Below are positions 7,722 through 13,769 of a stretch of 13,769 nucleotides of DNA, piece by piece; the first letter of the stretch is position 1; the number at the start of each line of letters is the position of its first letter. A model generated the notes under the pieces. It ran no database searches and was not told where the DNA came from. It worked only from the letters and a program-made list of their open reading frames with translations. The stretch comes from Bacteroides sp. CAG:1060. GTDB lineage: Bacteria; Bacteroidota; Bacteroidia; Bacteroidales; UBA932. A program made the translations under genes and the position numbers. Location: contig HF986327.1 in the NCBI GenBank assembly GCA_000432655.1, forward strand, positions 1 to 13,769, in the 5' to 3' direction.

Positions 7722-7801
7722 AAAACCTCAAAGCAGCTCCCCTTTGTGCCCGGGGACACTGCGGACGAACGGCATGACAACCGCTTCGCCGTAACGGACT
7801 G

Positions 7802-7809
7802 CAAATATA
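7802..7809 (-). promoter_or_regulatory. Candidate -7 box of tRNA-Arg
   Basis: TATATTTG on the minus strand matches TAnnTTTG and is followed by CAGTCC, just as in the tRNA-Pro promoter. No good TTTG is found 19-21 bases upstream. The predicted start near 7796 would leave a 5' leader of about 75 bases to be trimmed before the tRNA, much longer than that of tRNA-Pro. Confidence 0.5.
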
Positions 7810-7830
7810 GGAATTATTTCTGAAAAAGCA

Positions 7831-8811
7831 CTATTTTCTGTGTCTCATCGTGTGGCTGATATATGAAATTATCCCCAAAACGATGATTAGGAGTGCATGA
7901 AGTTCATGACTCAATGTGGCATATACAATACCGGTTTCCCATACGGTGCCATATAGATTCTGTATGCACAACGCAACAAGGTAGTGATATGCTCCGATAC
8001 CTCCAGGTACAGGGATAATGGAAGCGATGTTGCCTACGCCGGAAATGAACAGTGCATCAATCATTCCGAGATGTGAGAGTTCCGGCAGTGCCAAAAGCAT
8101 GAACCAGCTCATAAGCAGGTACATCGCCCATATTCCGATGGTGCTGGCAAAGAAGGCGAATTTGTTCTTTATATGGGCTACGCTTGCGATACCTTTACCC
8201 AGATTGCGAATTGTGCGGGCGTTGGTCCGGAAGAAACTGTTCTTGTTCTCCAGCTTGAAGGTCAATATAAAATATCCGGCCAGCAGCAGGATTATCGGGA
8301 TGATGATCCACCAGAGAGAAAAAGTCATCCTTTCCTTGAGCGGCGCCATTAACTGGTTGAGGAAAAAATCTCCGAAGAAATTCCATCCGGCAGAGAGTGC
8401 AATGACGAATATGGCGATTATTGCCAGCACATCGCAAACCCTTTCGCATATTATAGTGCCGAAAGCCTTGTCTGCGTTCATTTTTTTGGTGCTGACATAT
8501 CCACTTCTGAGAAACTCTCCAATGCCTGGGAGAACCAGATTGGCCACATTGCTGATATTGACAGCATTCCAGACATCTTTTCGTTTTATATCGGGGTCAA
8601 ACTGCTTCAGAAGAATCCGCCAGCGCTCTTCTCTGAACACAAGAGCCAGTATGGAAGCGACGAAAAACAGTGCGACATAACCCCAGCGAGTCTGTTTTAT
8701 ATCATTAAGAAATTCAGTCCAATTTATGCCTCGGAAAGCGAAATATACAAGTACTGCGGCCAGAATGAACGACAGAGAGTACTTGATGACTTTGGTAGCG
8801 TTCTTGTTCAT
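7831..8811 (-). CDS. UPF0104/flippase-like integral membrane protein
   Basis: This 326-residue polytopic membrane protein belongs to the family of the lysylphosphatidylglycerol synthase membrane domain (PF03706, YbhN/UPF0104, 'flippase-like'). Hydrophobic segments lie near 11-27, 44-59, 128-141, 166-185, 218-242, 251-268 and 295-319. Family motifs visible are the R-x2-R-W-x2-LL block at 60-68, LPGIGEFLRSGYV at 94-106, E-R-x2-D at 123-127, and IPVPGGIGAYHY at 266-277. No C-terminal aminoacyl-transferase domain is present, so it is not a complete MprF. A lipid- or glycan-lipid-related role is likely but the substrate is unknown. I chose ATG at 8811 over an upstream in-frame start at 8907 because a promoter lies at 8848-8818 and the longer form would run deep into the divergent kinase gene. 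Confidence 0.82.
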   Translation of the reverse strand: MNKNATKVIKYSLSFILAAVLVYFAFRGINWTEFLNDIKQTRWGYVALFFVASILALVFREERWRILLKQFDPDIKRKDVWNAVNISNVANLVLPGIGEFLRSGYVSTKKMNADKAFGTIICERVCDVLAIIAIFVIALSAGWNFFGDFFLNQLMAPLKERMTFSLWWIIIPIILLLAGYFILTFKLENKNSFFRTNARTIRNLGKGIASVAHIKNKFAFFASTIGIWAMYLLMSWFMLLALPELSHLGMIDALFISGVGNIASIIPVPGGIGAYHYLVALCIQNLYGTVWETGIVYATLSHELHALLIIVLGIISYISHTMRHRK

Positions 8812-8836
8812 AGTTCGCAAATTTATGCTATTTTTG
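8804..8836 (+). promoter_or_regulatory. Promoter of the PfkB-DUF6913-DUF368 operon
   Basis: TATTTTTG at 8829-8836 matches TAnnTTTG; the -33 element is poor (TTGT at 8804-8807, 21-base spacer). Only six bases separate the -7 box from the ATG at 8843, so the mRNA is probably leaderless. It overlaps the minus-strand promoter of the flippase-like gene. Confidence 0.5.
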
Positions 8837-8848
8837 TAAAATATGAAA
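8818..8848 (-). promoter_or_regulatory. Promoter of the flippase-like gene
   Basis: On the minus strand, TTTC at 8848-8845 (three of four) is followed after 19 bases by TAAATTTG at 8825-8818, a full -7 match. Six bases separate it from the ATG at 8811, so a leaderless or nearly leaderless mRNA is expected. Its upstream element lies inside the first codons of the divergent kinase gene. Confidence 0.6.
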
Positions 8849-9847
8849 ACAATTCTTGGAATAGGCAACGCCCTTACTGACATTCTGGCCGTCCTTCCGG
8901 ACGACACGCTTCTTAATACGTTTCATTTGCCGAAAGGAAGCATGCAACATGTGGATATGGAGACAGGAGATAAGATTTGGGCTACCTTGAAACCTTTGGG
9001 AGTCAAATATGTGGCCGGTGGATCTGCTGCCAATACGATTACCTGCACGTCCATACTTGGGATGCCGTCAAGCTTTATCGGAAAGATTGGTGATGACGAG
9101 CTCGGGATGCTGTTCAAGAGCGATCAGGAGCAGTATGGGGTGCATACTGTACTTTTGAGGGGAACCAAGCCGTCCGGCAGAGCGATGGTGCTTATTACTG
9201 CGCCTAACGCGGAGAGGACATTTGCGGATTATATGGGAGCTTGTCTGGAGTTTGTCCCGGAAGATCTGAAACCGGAGTTTTTTGAAGGATTTGACTATTT
9301 CCATATAGAAGGATATCTTGTTCAGAATCAGGCTCTTATTCGTAGGGCTGTGGAGTACGCCCACGATGCCGGGTGCCTTATCTCCATAGACATGGCTTCA
9401 TATAATGTAGTAGAGTCCAATCTGGCTTTTCTCCACGACATAGTGGAGAGGTATGTGGATATTGTGTTTGCCAACGAGACCGAGTCCAAGGCTTTTACCA
9501 AGCTGGACAATCCTGAAGAGGCTCTTGACGAGATTGCCAAGCTCTGCAAGATTGCAGTAGTGAAGATAGGAAAAGACGGAAGCTGGATTAAAAGCGGAGA
9601 CGAGAAGCACTTCATTGAAACCTATCCGGCGCAGACAAAGGATGCTACCGGTGCGGGCGACACTTATGCGGCAGGGTTCCTTTACGCCCATTCTCTTGGC
9701 ATGCCGCTTGAGACATGTGGAAAGGCAGGCTCAATTATAGCGGCCAAAGTGGTGGAGGTGGTAGGTACCAAGATTGACATACCTCGCTGGAAAGTGGCCA
9801 AGCAGGAGATCCGCGACTTGTTTGCTGCCAATGGTAAACAGATATGA
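8843..9847 (+). CDS. PfkB-family carbohydrate/nucleoside kinase
   Basis: This 334-residue ribokinase-fold enzyme phosphorylates a hydroxyl of a sugar or nucleoside using ATP. The first PfkB signature region is AGGSAANTI at 58-66, with GKIGDDELG at 80-88. The second signature is DATGAGDTYAAGFL at 267-280, where Asp273 is the catalytic base and GAG forms the anion hole. VFANETES at 208-215 is the usual N-x2-E region. The sequence resembles the adenosine-kinase-like members common in Bacteroidota, but ribokinase, fructokinase or 2-keto-3-deoxygluconate kinase activity cannot be excluded. It begins six bases after a -7 box and overlaps the next gene by ATGA, so it heads a three-gene operon. Confidence 0.87.
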   Translation: MKTILGIGNALTDILAVLPDDTLLNTFHLPKGSMQHVDMETGDKIWATLKPLGVKYVAGGSAANTITCTSILGMPSSFIGKIGDDELGMLFKSDQEQYGVHTVLLRGTKPSGRAMVLITAPNAERTFADYMGACLEFVPEDLKPEFFEGFDYFHIEGYLVQNQALIRRAVEYAHDAGCLISIDMASYNVVESNLAFLHDIVERYVDIVFANETESKAFTKLDNPEEALDEIAKLCKIAVVKIGKDGSWIKSGDEKHFIETYPAQTKDATGAGDTYAAGFLYAHSLGMPLETCGKAGSIIAAKVVEVVGTKIDIPRWKVAKQEIRDLFAANGKQI

Positions 9848-10326
9848 TGAATCCGCTTAAATACCTGATTCGCTGTTTTGTAATGAGCAGGAATCGGAGT
9901 ACTGCGGCGCATTGCATTCTCCCGTTGAGCAAGATTACCTGCGCTACGGTATTGATGGATGCTTCTGCTCCTGACGCAGAGGCGACAAGTGGTGCCGTGA
10001 AGCAGTTTTTTGACTATCTGAATATCCGGCTGAGGCTGTACAAGCCATCCCCGAGGGACCTTAATATCGCCGGATGTCTTAAGCGTTCCTATCGAGGAGA
10101 ACCACTCCCGTCTTCTGAAACGGAACTGTTTATCTCGTTGCTTGACAACGAAGACAATTTTCTGTCCGATTATGAGAGTTCTCATAGCACGGCGGCGTTC
10201 AAGGTGGGACGCAGGCAGCTTTCAGGGAATGTTTTTGATATGGTAATTACCTCTCCTGCCGGAGAAGTCTCCTCTCAGAGTGCGGTTTTTGCGGCAGTTA
10301 AAGATTATCTAAGTAAAATACGATGA
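9844..10326 (+). CDS. Small DUF6913-like protein of unknown function
   Basis: This 160-residue protein has no catalytic motif or signal peptide that I can identify. The pattern of a PSPRDLNIAG block at 68-77, a LFISLLDNEDNFL stretch at 95-107, then AAFKVGRR at 117-124 and FDMVI at 131-135, ending in a YLSKI helix, resembles the Bacteroidota family DUF6913; this is recognition from memory and is moderate at best. The start overlaps the pfkB stop (ATGA at 9844-9847), with a second ATG directly following that could equally be used. Its stop overlaps the DUF368 start the same way, so its synthesis is tightly coupled to both neighbours. No function is proposed. Confidence 0.7.
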   Translation: MMNPLKYLIRCFVMSRNRSTAAHCILPLSKITCATVLMDASAPDAEATSGAVKQFFDYLNIRLRLYKPSPRDLNIAGCLKRSYRGEPLPSSETELFISLLDNEDNFLSDYESSHSTAAFKVGRRQLSGNVFDMVITSPAGEVSSQSAVFAAVKDYLSKIR

Positions 10327-11225
10327 CATCAACACGCAGATTTTTCATTACGGCGCTTAAAGGATTTGGAATGGGTGCCGCCAATGTGGTTCCCGGTGTG
10401 AGCGGAGGCACCATTGCCCTGTTGACGGGCATATATCAGGACATTATCAATTCTCTTAATTCTCTGACCGAAAAATGCACATGGAAGTCGCTTTTCGGCG
10501 GACGATTGGGGGAGTTCTGGAAATGTATCAACGGAAATTTTCTCTTAGCGCTGCTTGTCGGTGTGACAATAAGCATTTTCTCCCTTGCCAAGTTGATGAC
10601 CTGGCTCCTGGCTTATTATCCGATTCTTACCTGGGCGTTCTTTTTCGGGTTGATTCTGGCATCGGCATTCTCGATGTTTCGTGATATCAAGGACTGGAAG
10701 TTCTCTGATGTACTGTTTGTCTTGTGCGGTGCGGGGCTGGGTGTTGCCGTATGTACGCTCTCTCCGACGAGTACGCCCGACGATCTCTGGTTTATCTTTG
10801 TCTGTGGAGCACTCGCTATATGTACTATGATATTGCCGGGTATTTCGGGTAGTTTCATACTGCTGATTCTTGGCAAGTACGATTATATCATGCAGGCGGT
10901 CACAGACTTGAATATCCCTGTCCTTCTGGCTATGGCTCTTGGTTGCCTGGTGGGCATTCTTGCCTTTTCCAAGTTCTTGCACTGGCTTCTCGGGAAGTGG
11001 GAGAAGCAGACGATGATTGTCCTGCTGGGATTTGTAATCGGCTCGCTGATAAAGGTATGGCCATGGTATGACCACGAGGTTCTCATGCAGGCCCAGATGC
11101 TTAGAGGAGGTGCTGCGGATGTCCTTGATCTTCAGATTCTCGGGGCAGTACTGTGTTGTGTGGCCGGAGTAGCACTGGTGGTTGTTCTTGACGTGCTTGG
11201 ACGAAAAAGCAGCAAATCCGCCTAA
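10323..11225 (+). CDS. DUF368 polyprenyl-phosphate translocase (PopT-like)
   Basis: This 300-residue membrane protein belongs to DUF368 (PF04018). Members such as Vibrio cholerae PopT have been implicated in returning undecaprenyl phosphate, the lipid carrier for peptidoglycan and other envelope polymers, to the cytoplasmic face. Two related halves are visible: GAANVVPGVSGGTIALLTGIY at 18-38 and the matching MILPGISGSFILLILGKY at 169-186, a repeat expected of a transporter with re-entrant segments. Hydrophobic stretches lie near 73-97, 100-117, 129-145, 155-184, 198-222, 230-245 and 270-291. It is the third gene of the kinase operon and ends in a stop overlapping that of the convergent exonuclease gene. 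The family call is firm; the substrate is inferred from characterised relatives. Confidence 0.88.
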   Translation: MTSTRRFFITALKGFGMGAANVVPGVSGGTIALLTGIYQDIINSLNSLTEKCTWKSLFGGRLGEFWKCINGNFLLALLVGVTISIFSLAKLMTWLLAYYPILTWAFFFGLILASAFSMFRDIKDWKFSDVLFVLCGAGLGVAVCTLSPTSTPDDLWFIFVCGALAICTMILPGISGSFILLILGKYDYIMQAVTDLNIPVLLAMALGCLVGILAFSKFLHWLLGKWEKQTMIVLLGFVIGSLIKVWPWYDHEVLMQAQMLRGGAADVLDLQILGAVLCCVAGVALVVVLDVLGRKSSKSA

Positions 11226-11974
11226 TCGGCAAGAATCAGTTCTACCGGACAGTGATCGGAGCCGGTGATGTCGTTGAGGATGTCTGTGGAGACGATTCTG
11301 TCTTTGATGGAATTTGCCACCAGAAAATAATCGATGCGCCAACCCACATTCCTTTCGCGGGCCCTCATTCGGTAGGACCACCAGGAGTATTTCATTTCAT
11401 CAGGGTGCTGATATCTCCATGTATCGCAGAATCCGGCCTCGAGGAGTTGGGTCATTTTCCCCCTTTCTTCATCGGAGAAACCGGCGTTGAGGTGGTTTGT
11501 GGCTGGATTTTTCAGGTCAATCTCGTTATGGGCCACATTCATGTCCCCGCAGATAATGACCGGTTTGACTTTGTCCAGACCGCATACGTAGCGGCGAAAA
11601 GAATCTTCCCAATTCATCCGGTAGTCCAGTCTTTTAAGACCGTCTTGTGAATTGGGAGTGTAAACGTTAACCAGATAAAAATCGTTCGATTCGAAGGTGA
11701 TTACACGCCCTTCGTGGTCGTGTTCGTCCTTTCCTATGCCATAAGCTATGCTGATAGGTTCATGCCTTGAATAAATGACCGTTCCGGAGTAACCTTTCTT
11801 GTCTGCATAATTCCACCAGGAACAATATCCCGGGAATTCCAAATCCAACTGCCCGGCCTGGAGCTTGGTCTCTTGAAGGCAGACAAAATCAGCATCAAGT
11901 TCCCTGAATATATCGGCAAAGCCCTTACCGGCTACGGCTCTGAGGCCATTTACGTTCCAACTTATGAGTTTCAT
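11222..11974 (-). CDS. xth: Exodeoxyribonuclease III (AP endonuclease)
   Basis: This 250-residue member of the endonuclease/exonuclease/phosphatase superfamily is an ExoIII/ExoA-type base-excision repair enzyme that cuts at abasic sites and removes 3' blocks. Visible motifs are WNVNGLRA at 6-13 (Asn7), the metal ligand Glu35 in LQETK, GDMNVAH with the Asp/Asn pair, WRIDYFLV, and the C-terminal catalytic His241 in GSDHCP. Length is normal. I chose ATG at 11974, which starts the conserved MKLISWNVNGL, over an upstream in-frame start at 12082 whose extra 36 residues have no family likeness. A weak -7-like box, TATATTTA at 11986-11979, precedes it by four bases. Confidence 0.95.
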   Translation of the reverse strand: MKLISWNVNGLRAVAGKGFADIFRELDADFVCLQETKLQAGQLDLEFPGYCSWWNYADKKGYSGTVIYSRHEPISIAYGIGKDEHDHEGRVITFESNDFYLVNVYTPNSQDGLKRLDYRMNWEDSFRRYVCGLDKVKPVIICGDMNVAHNEIDLKNPATNHLNAGFSDEERGKMTQLLEAGFCDTWRYQHPDEMKYSWWSYRMRARERNVGWRIDYFLVANSIKDRIVSTDILNDITGSDHCPVELILAD

Positions 11975-11978
11975 GTGA

Positions 11979-11986
11979 TAAATATA
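11979..11986 (-). promoter_or_regulatory. Weak -7-like box of xth
   Basis: TATATTTA on the minus strand matches seven of the eight positions allowed by TAnnTTTG and lies four bases before the ATG at 11974. No clear -33 TTTG is present at the right spacing, so this is a tentative call. The position repeats the near-leaderless layout of other genes in the window. Confidence 0.3.
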
Positions 11987-12093
11987 TGAAAAAATGGTGA
12001 AAACACGTGAATGATGCCCTGTAGCATTTGTCTTTGTTGGGGGTGGTAGGTGTTTTAGGCGGTCGTAGGATGCGCTTTGCAAATGGTTGTAAG

Positions 12094-12105
12094 TTAATCG
12101 ATTAA
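12094..12105. promoter_or_regulatory. Perfect 12-bp palindrome, possible operator
   Basis: TTAATCGATTAA is its own reverse complement. It lies about 26 bases before the lipoprotein -7 box, hence just upstream of the -33 region, a position where an activator or repressor dimer could bind. Adjacent TAA at 12090-12092 and TTTA at 12107-12110 extend the symmetry loosely. AT-rich palindromes also arise by chance, so function is unproven. Confidence 0.35.
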
Positions 12106-12106
12106 A

Positions 12107-12139
12107 TTTATTTTAAACGAATAATAATACCTTACTTTG
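12107..12139 (+). promoter_or_regulatory. Candidate promoter of the lipoprotein gene
   Basis: TTACTTTG at 12132-12139 is a close variant of the -7 consensus, with a weak -33 element TTTA at 12107-12110 and a 21-base spacer. Transcription would start near 12145, about 10 bases before the ATG at 12155. Confidence 0.45.
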
Positions 12140-12154
12140 CAAAAACAAACAACT

Positions 12155-13369
12155 ATGAAAACCAATAGAACGATTTTATTCTTATTTATGGCGACCATGA
12201 TGCTATCCGCTTGTCAAAAGACGGAAAATAACGCTCAGAAAAGAGACTCGCCGGATTTTACCCTTGAGGAAGTGGCAAAGATAATGACGGAACTACCTAT
12301 TGGTATATCCCATGTCGATGAAGTGTTCAGCGCGGTCAATGCTTCCTCTTTCAACGGGTATGATGAAGAGTATATGTTTACGGATCTTCTTACATGCCCG
12401 GGCGCCGGTGTCGGAGACTCCAGGAATCTTGAGCATGTGGAGAGGGGAAGGCGGGCGTCAATGGATAAGCCCGGAGCCGCTCTGAAAGACCTGTTTACGG
12501 ACTATTTCGCCGCCCATCCCAAGACGAAGGCCGGTGGAGCGGAAGAGAGTCTGCGGCAGTTGATGGAGTCGGATATTCAGATTTACTGGCCGTATTCTGA
12601 GGATTGGGACGGTGAGACTTTCCCCATTGTCACATTTGATCCGGGTGATGGCCAGGAGTCAAATGTCGGGTATGAATTGTGCCGAAGGGAAGATGGGCAG
12701 ACCGAGATAAGGTCTGTGGTTGTGACGGAAGACGTGGCGCGGAAGCGGCCGGTATGGGTGGTCAACCGAAATGACGATTCCGAGTATAATCCCATACGGA
12801 TATTCGAAGGACAGAAGTACCTTGTCTGCGGGGATGGGAAGTGTATGGAACTTGACGCCGATGGGCAGAGCGCGCTGAAGGAGGCTGTGGACGGCAAGCG
12901 GAAGGTGCTTAAGGTAAAGGCCTTCAATATGTTAAGAAATTACGACAGCTGGTTTGCCGGGGCTTCGGAGTTTTGGATAAAATGTGGCTCCATAAATGGC
13001 TTTCGGGCTGCTACGGAAGAAGATCTCGCCAAGTACACTCCTTCCGTGACAGACTGTATGGTGGTGGTCAAGCGCAGTCAGGTAGGTAGAAACATCCCTC
13101 TCGGAATCGTCCTGCTTACGGATTTTACGGAGCAGATGGAGAATATAGCCTTTCTTATCACGGAGGATGACGGTGGCACCGTGACTGAATGGAAATGCGA
13201 GGCCACGGTCAAAATCAAGTCCAGATCCTGGGGCGTTAATATAAACATCCCTTATAGGTCTGAGGATGATATCGTATGGAGAGGGCAGTTAAGCCGGGAC
13301 TACCTTGCCGAATCGCGATATACCGTTTCGCGGTTGGGGGATGTTAAAGTCACTTTCGAAATGGAATAG
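12155..13369 (+). CDS. Lipoprotein of unknown function
   Basis: This 404-residue protein starts with a lipoprotein signal peptide: positively charged MKTNR, a hydrophobic core ILFLFMATMM, and the lipobox LSAC with lipidated Cys20. The next residues QKTEN contain a Lys and a Glu, loosely like Bacteroidota lipoprotein surface-export signals, so an outer-membrane or surface location is plausible. The rest is soluble. I do not recognise a domain; distinctive blocks are DIQIYWPYSEDW near 142-153 and a predicted beta-rich C-terminal region from about 320. I chose ATG at 12155 because it begins the signal peptide; an in-frame TTG at 12137 lies inside the promoter box. It ends three bases before the convergent U32 gene. 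Confidence 0.8.
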   Translation: MKTNRTILFLFMATMMLSACQKTENNAQKRDSPDFTLEEVAKIMTELPIGISHVDEVFSAVNASSFNGYDEEYMFTDLLTCPGAGVGDSRNLEHVERGRRASMDKPGAALKDLFTDYFAAHPKTKAGGAEESLRQLMESDIQIYWPYSEDWDGETFPIVTFDPGDGQESNVGYELCRREDGQTEIRSVVVTEDVARKRPVWVVNRNDDSEYNPIRIFEGQKYLVCGDGKCMELDADGQSALKEAVDGKRKVLKVKAFNMLRNYDSWFAGASEFWIKCGSINGFRAATEEDLAKYTPSVTDCMVVVKRSQVGRNIPLGIVLLTDFTEQMENIAFLITEDDGGTVTEWKCEATVKIKSRSWGVNINIPYRSEDDIVWRGQLSRDYLAESRYTVSRLGDVKVTFEME

Positions 13370-13372
13370 GTC

Positions 13373-13769
13373 CTATTTCTCCACGCGCATTTCGCAGCGG
13401 CTGCAGTCGAATCGAAGGGTAAGCCTCCGGTTGTTGTTGCGAAGGAAAAGCCGGTCTTCGCTTTTTGCGTCGGAAGTATGGATGTTTTTCCCTGACAGGG
13501 CGCTGCCATGATTCTTGCTTTGCGGACACAGGCCCAGTTCGTATCGTATGCAGTATTTGCTGAGCATCAGCGGCTCCTCTTCTGCCTTTGAGAAATCTTC
13601 TTTCGAGGCGATGACGCCCTCCTGTCTTGTTCCTCTGGCGAGAGGTATTGTCCCGCAAGGGTAGTCGTCAAGGTCGCTTGCAAGCAGGCGGCGGATACTG
13701 TTGATGGTCGAGGCGCTTAAAAGCGGAATGTCGGAGCCTTTGGTCATAACATCTATGGCTTCGACGTTG
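13373..13769 (-). CDS. U32-family peptidase, C-terminal part (cut by window edge)
   Basis: The reading frame is open from its stop at 13373-13375 to the last base of the window, so only the last 131 or so residues are seen and the start lies outside. The stretch SKYCIRYELGLC (near 13572-13537) followed by RLTLRFDCSRCEM close to the C-terminus matches the end of collagenase-like U32 peptidases (YegQ/RlhA/DUF3656 group), which have paired cysteines there, possibly binding metal or an iron-sulfur cluster. An ATG at 13747 is internal; VEAIDV reads in frame before it. U32 proteins include tRNA/rRNA hydroxylation factors, so proteolysis should not be assumed. Confidence 0.75.
   Translation of the reverse strand, partial: NVEAIDVMTKGSDIPLLSASTINSIRRLLASDLDDYPCGTIPLARGTRQEGVIASKEDFSKAEEEPLMLSKYCIRYELGLCPQSKNHGSALSGKNIHTSDAKSEDRLFLRNNNRRLTLRFDCSRCEMRVEK

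Noticed and set aside
7629..7823. Small open frame across tRNA-Arg on the plus strand
   Set aside because: It covers the complement of the tRNA and its leader, without family likeness or a start signal.
7831..8811. Complete MprF (lysylphosphatidylglycerol synthase)
   Set aside because: Only the membrane domain is present at 326 residues; the C-terminal aminoacyl-transferase domain needed for lipid aminoacylation is absent.
8812..8907. N-terminal extension of the flippase-like protein to an ATG at 8907
   Set aside because: The extension lies inside the divergent kinase gene, is not membrane-like, and would sit upstream of the promoter box that precedes the ATG at 8811.
11975..12082. N-terminal extension of exonuclease III to 12082
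   Set aside because: The family begins at MKLISWNVNG; the extra residues have no likeness to it.
1..13769. CRISPR array, transposon, phage or defence island
   Set aside because: No regularly spaced repeats, transposase, integrase, terminal repeats or toxin-like genes were seen, and nearly all DNA is filled by recognisable housekeeping or envelope genes.

Overview
The window looks like chromosomal DNA of a member of the Bacteroidota, most likely order Bacteroidales. The evidence is promoter elements of the TTTG / TAnnTTTG type in front of several genes and both tRNAs, the absence of clear Shine-Dalgarno sequences, a Bacteroidota-type FabI, a gene resembling the Bacteroidota family DUF6913, and a lipoprotein in a small surface-protein context. 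The genus cannot be read from the sequence. Nothing points to a phage, plasmid, CRISPR array or insertion sequence; this is mostly core-type metabolism and envelope biology.

Layout. Positions 1-63 hold an imperfect hairpin of unknown nature at the window edge. A tRNA-Pro(TGG) gene with its terminator and promoter lies on the minus strand (64-225). Divergent from it is a two-gene plus-strand unit: an orphan LolD-type ABC ATPase (272-925) overlapping a tRNA1(Val) A37 N6-methyltransferase (909-1619). A promoter at 1687-1717 starts a five-gene lipid operon (1742-7591): two tandem long-chain acyl-CoA/acyl-ACP synthetase paralogues, a FabF-type ketosynthase, a FabZ-type dehydratase and FabI. The second synthetase carries one in-frame TGA at codon 15 but is otherwise intact and collinear with the first copy. 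A hairpin separates this operon from tRNA-Arg(TCT) on the minus strand (7648-7721).

Next comes a UPF0104/flippase-like membrane protein (minus, 7831-8811), divergent from a tightly coupled operon made of a PfkB carbohydrate/nucleoside kinase, a small DUF6913-like protein and a DUF368 polyprenyl-phosphate translocase (8843-11225), joined by two ATGA overlaps. Exonuclease III (minus, 11222-11974) runs tail to tail into that operon. An unrecognised lipoprotein (12155-13369) and the C-terminal end of a U32-family peptidase (minus, 13373 to beyond the window) close the region.

How the genes fit together. The synthetase-FabF-FabZ-FabI operon has the parts to activate free fatty acids and to run condensation, dehydration and enoyl reduction, but it lacks ACP, a malonyl transferase and a ketoreductase, which must come from elsewhere. 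Several genes are envelope-related (LolD, UPF0104, DUF368, lipoprotein), but they sit in separate transcription units. The sequence shows no dedicated new defence or mobile system. The most notable oddities are the in-frame TGA in a conserved synthetase, and promoters placed so close to start codons that several mRNAs should be leaderless or nearly so.
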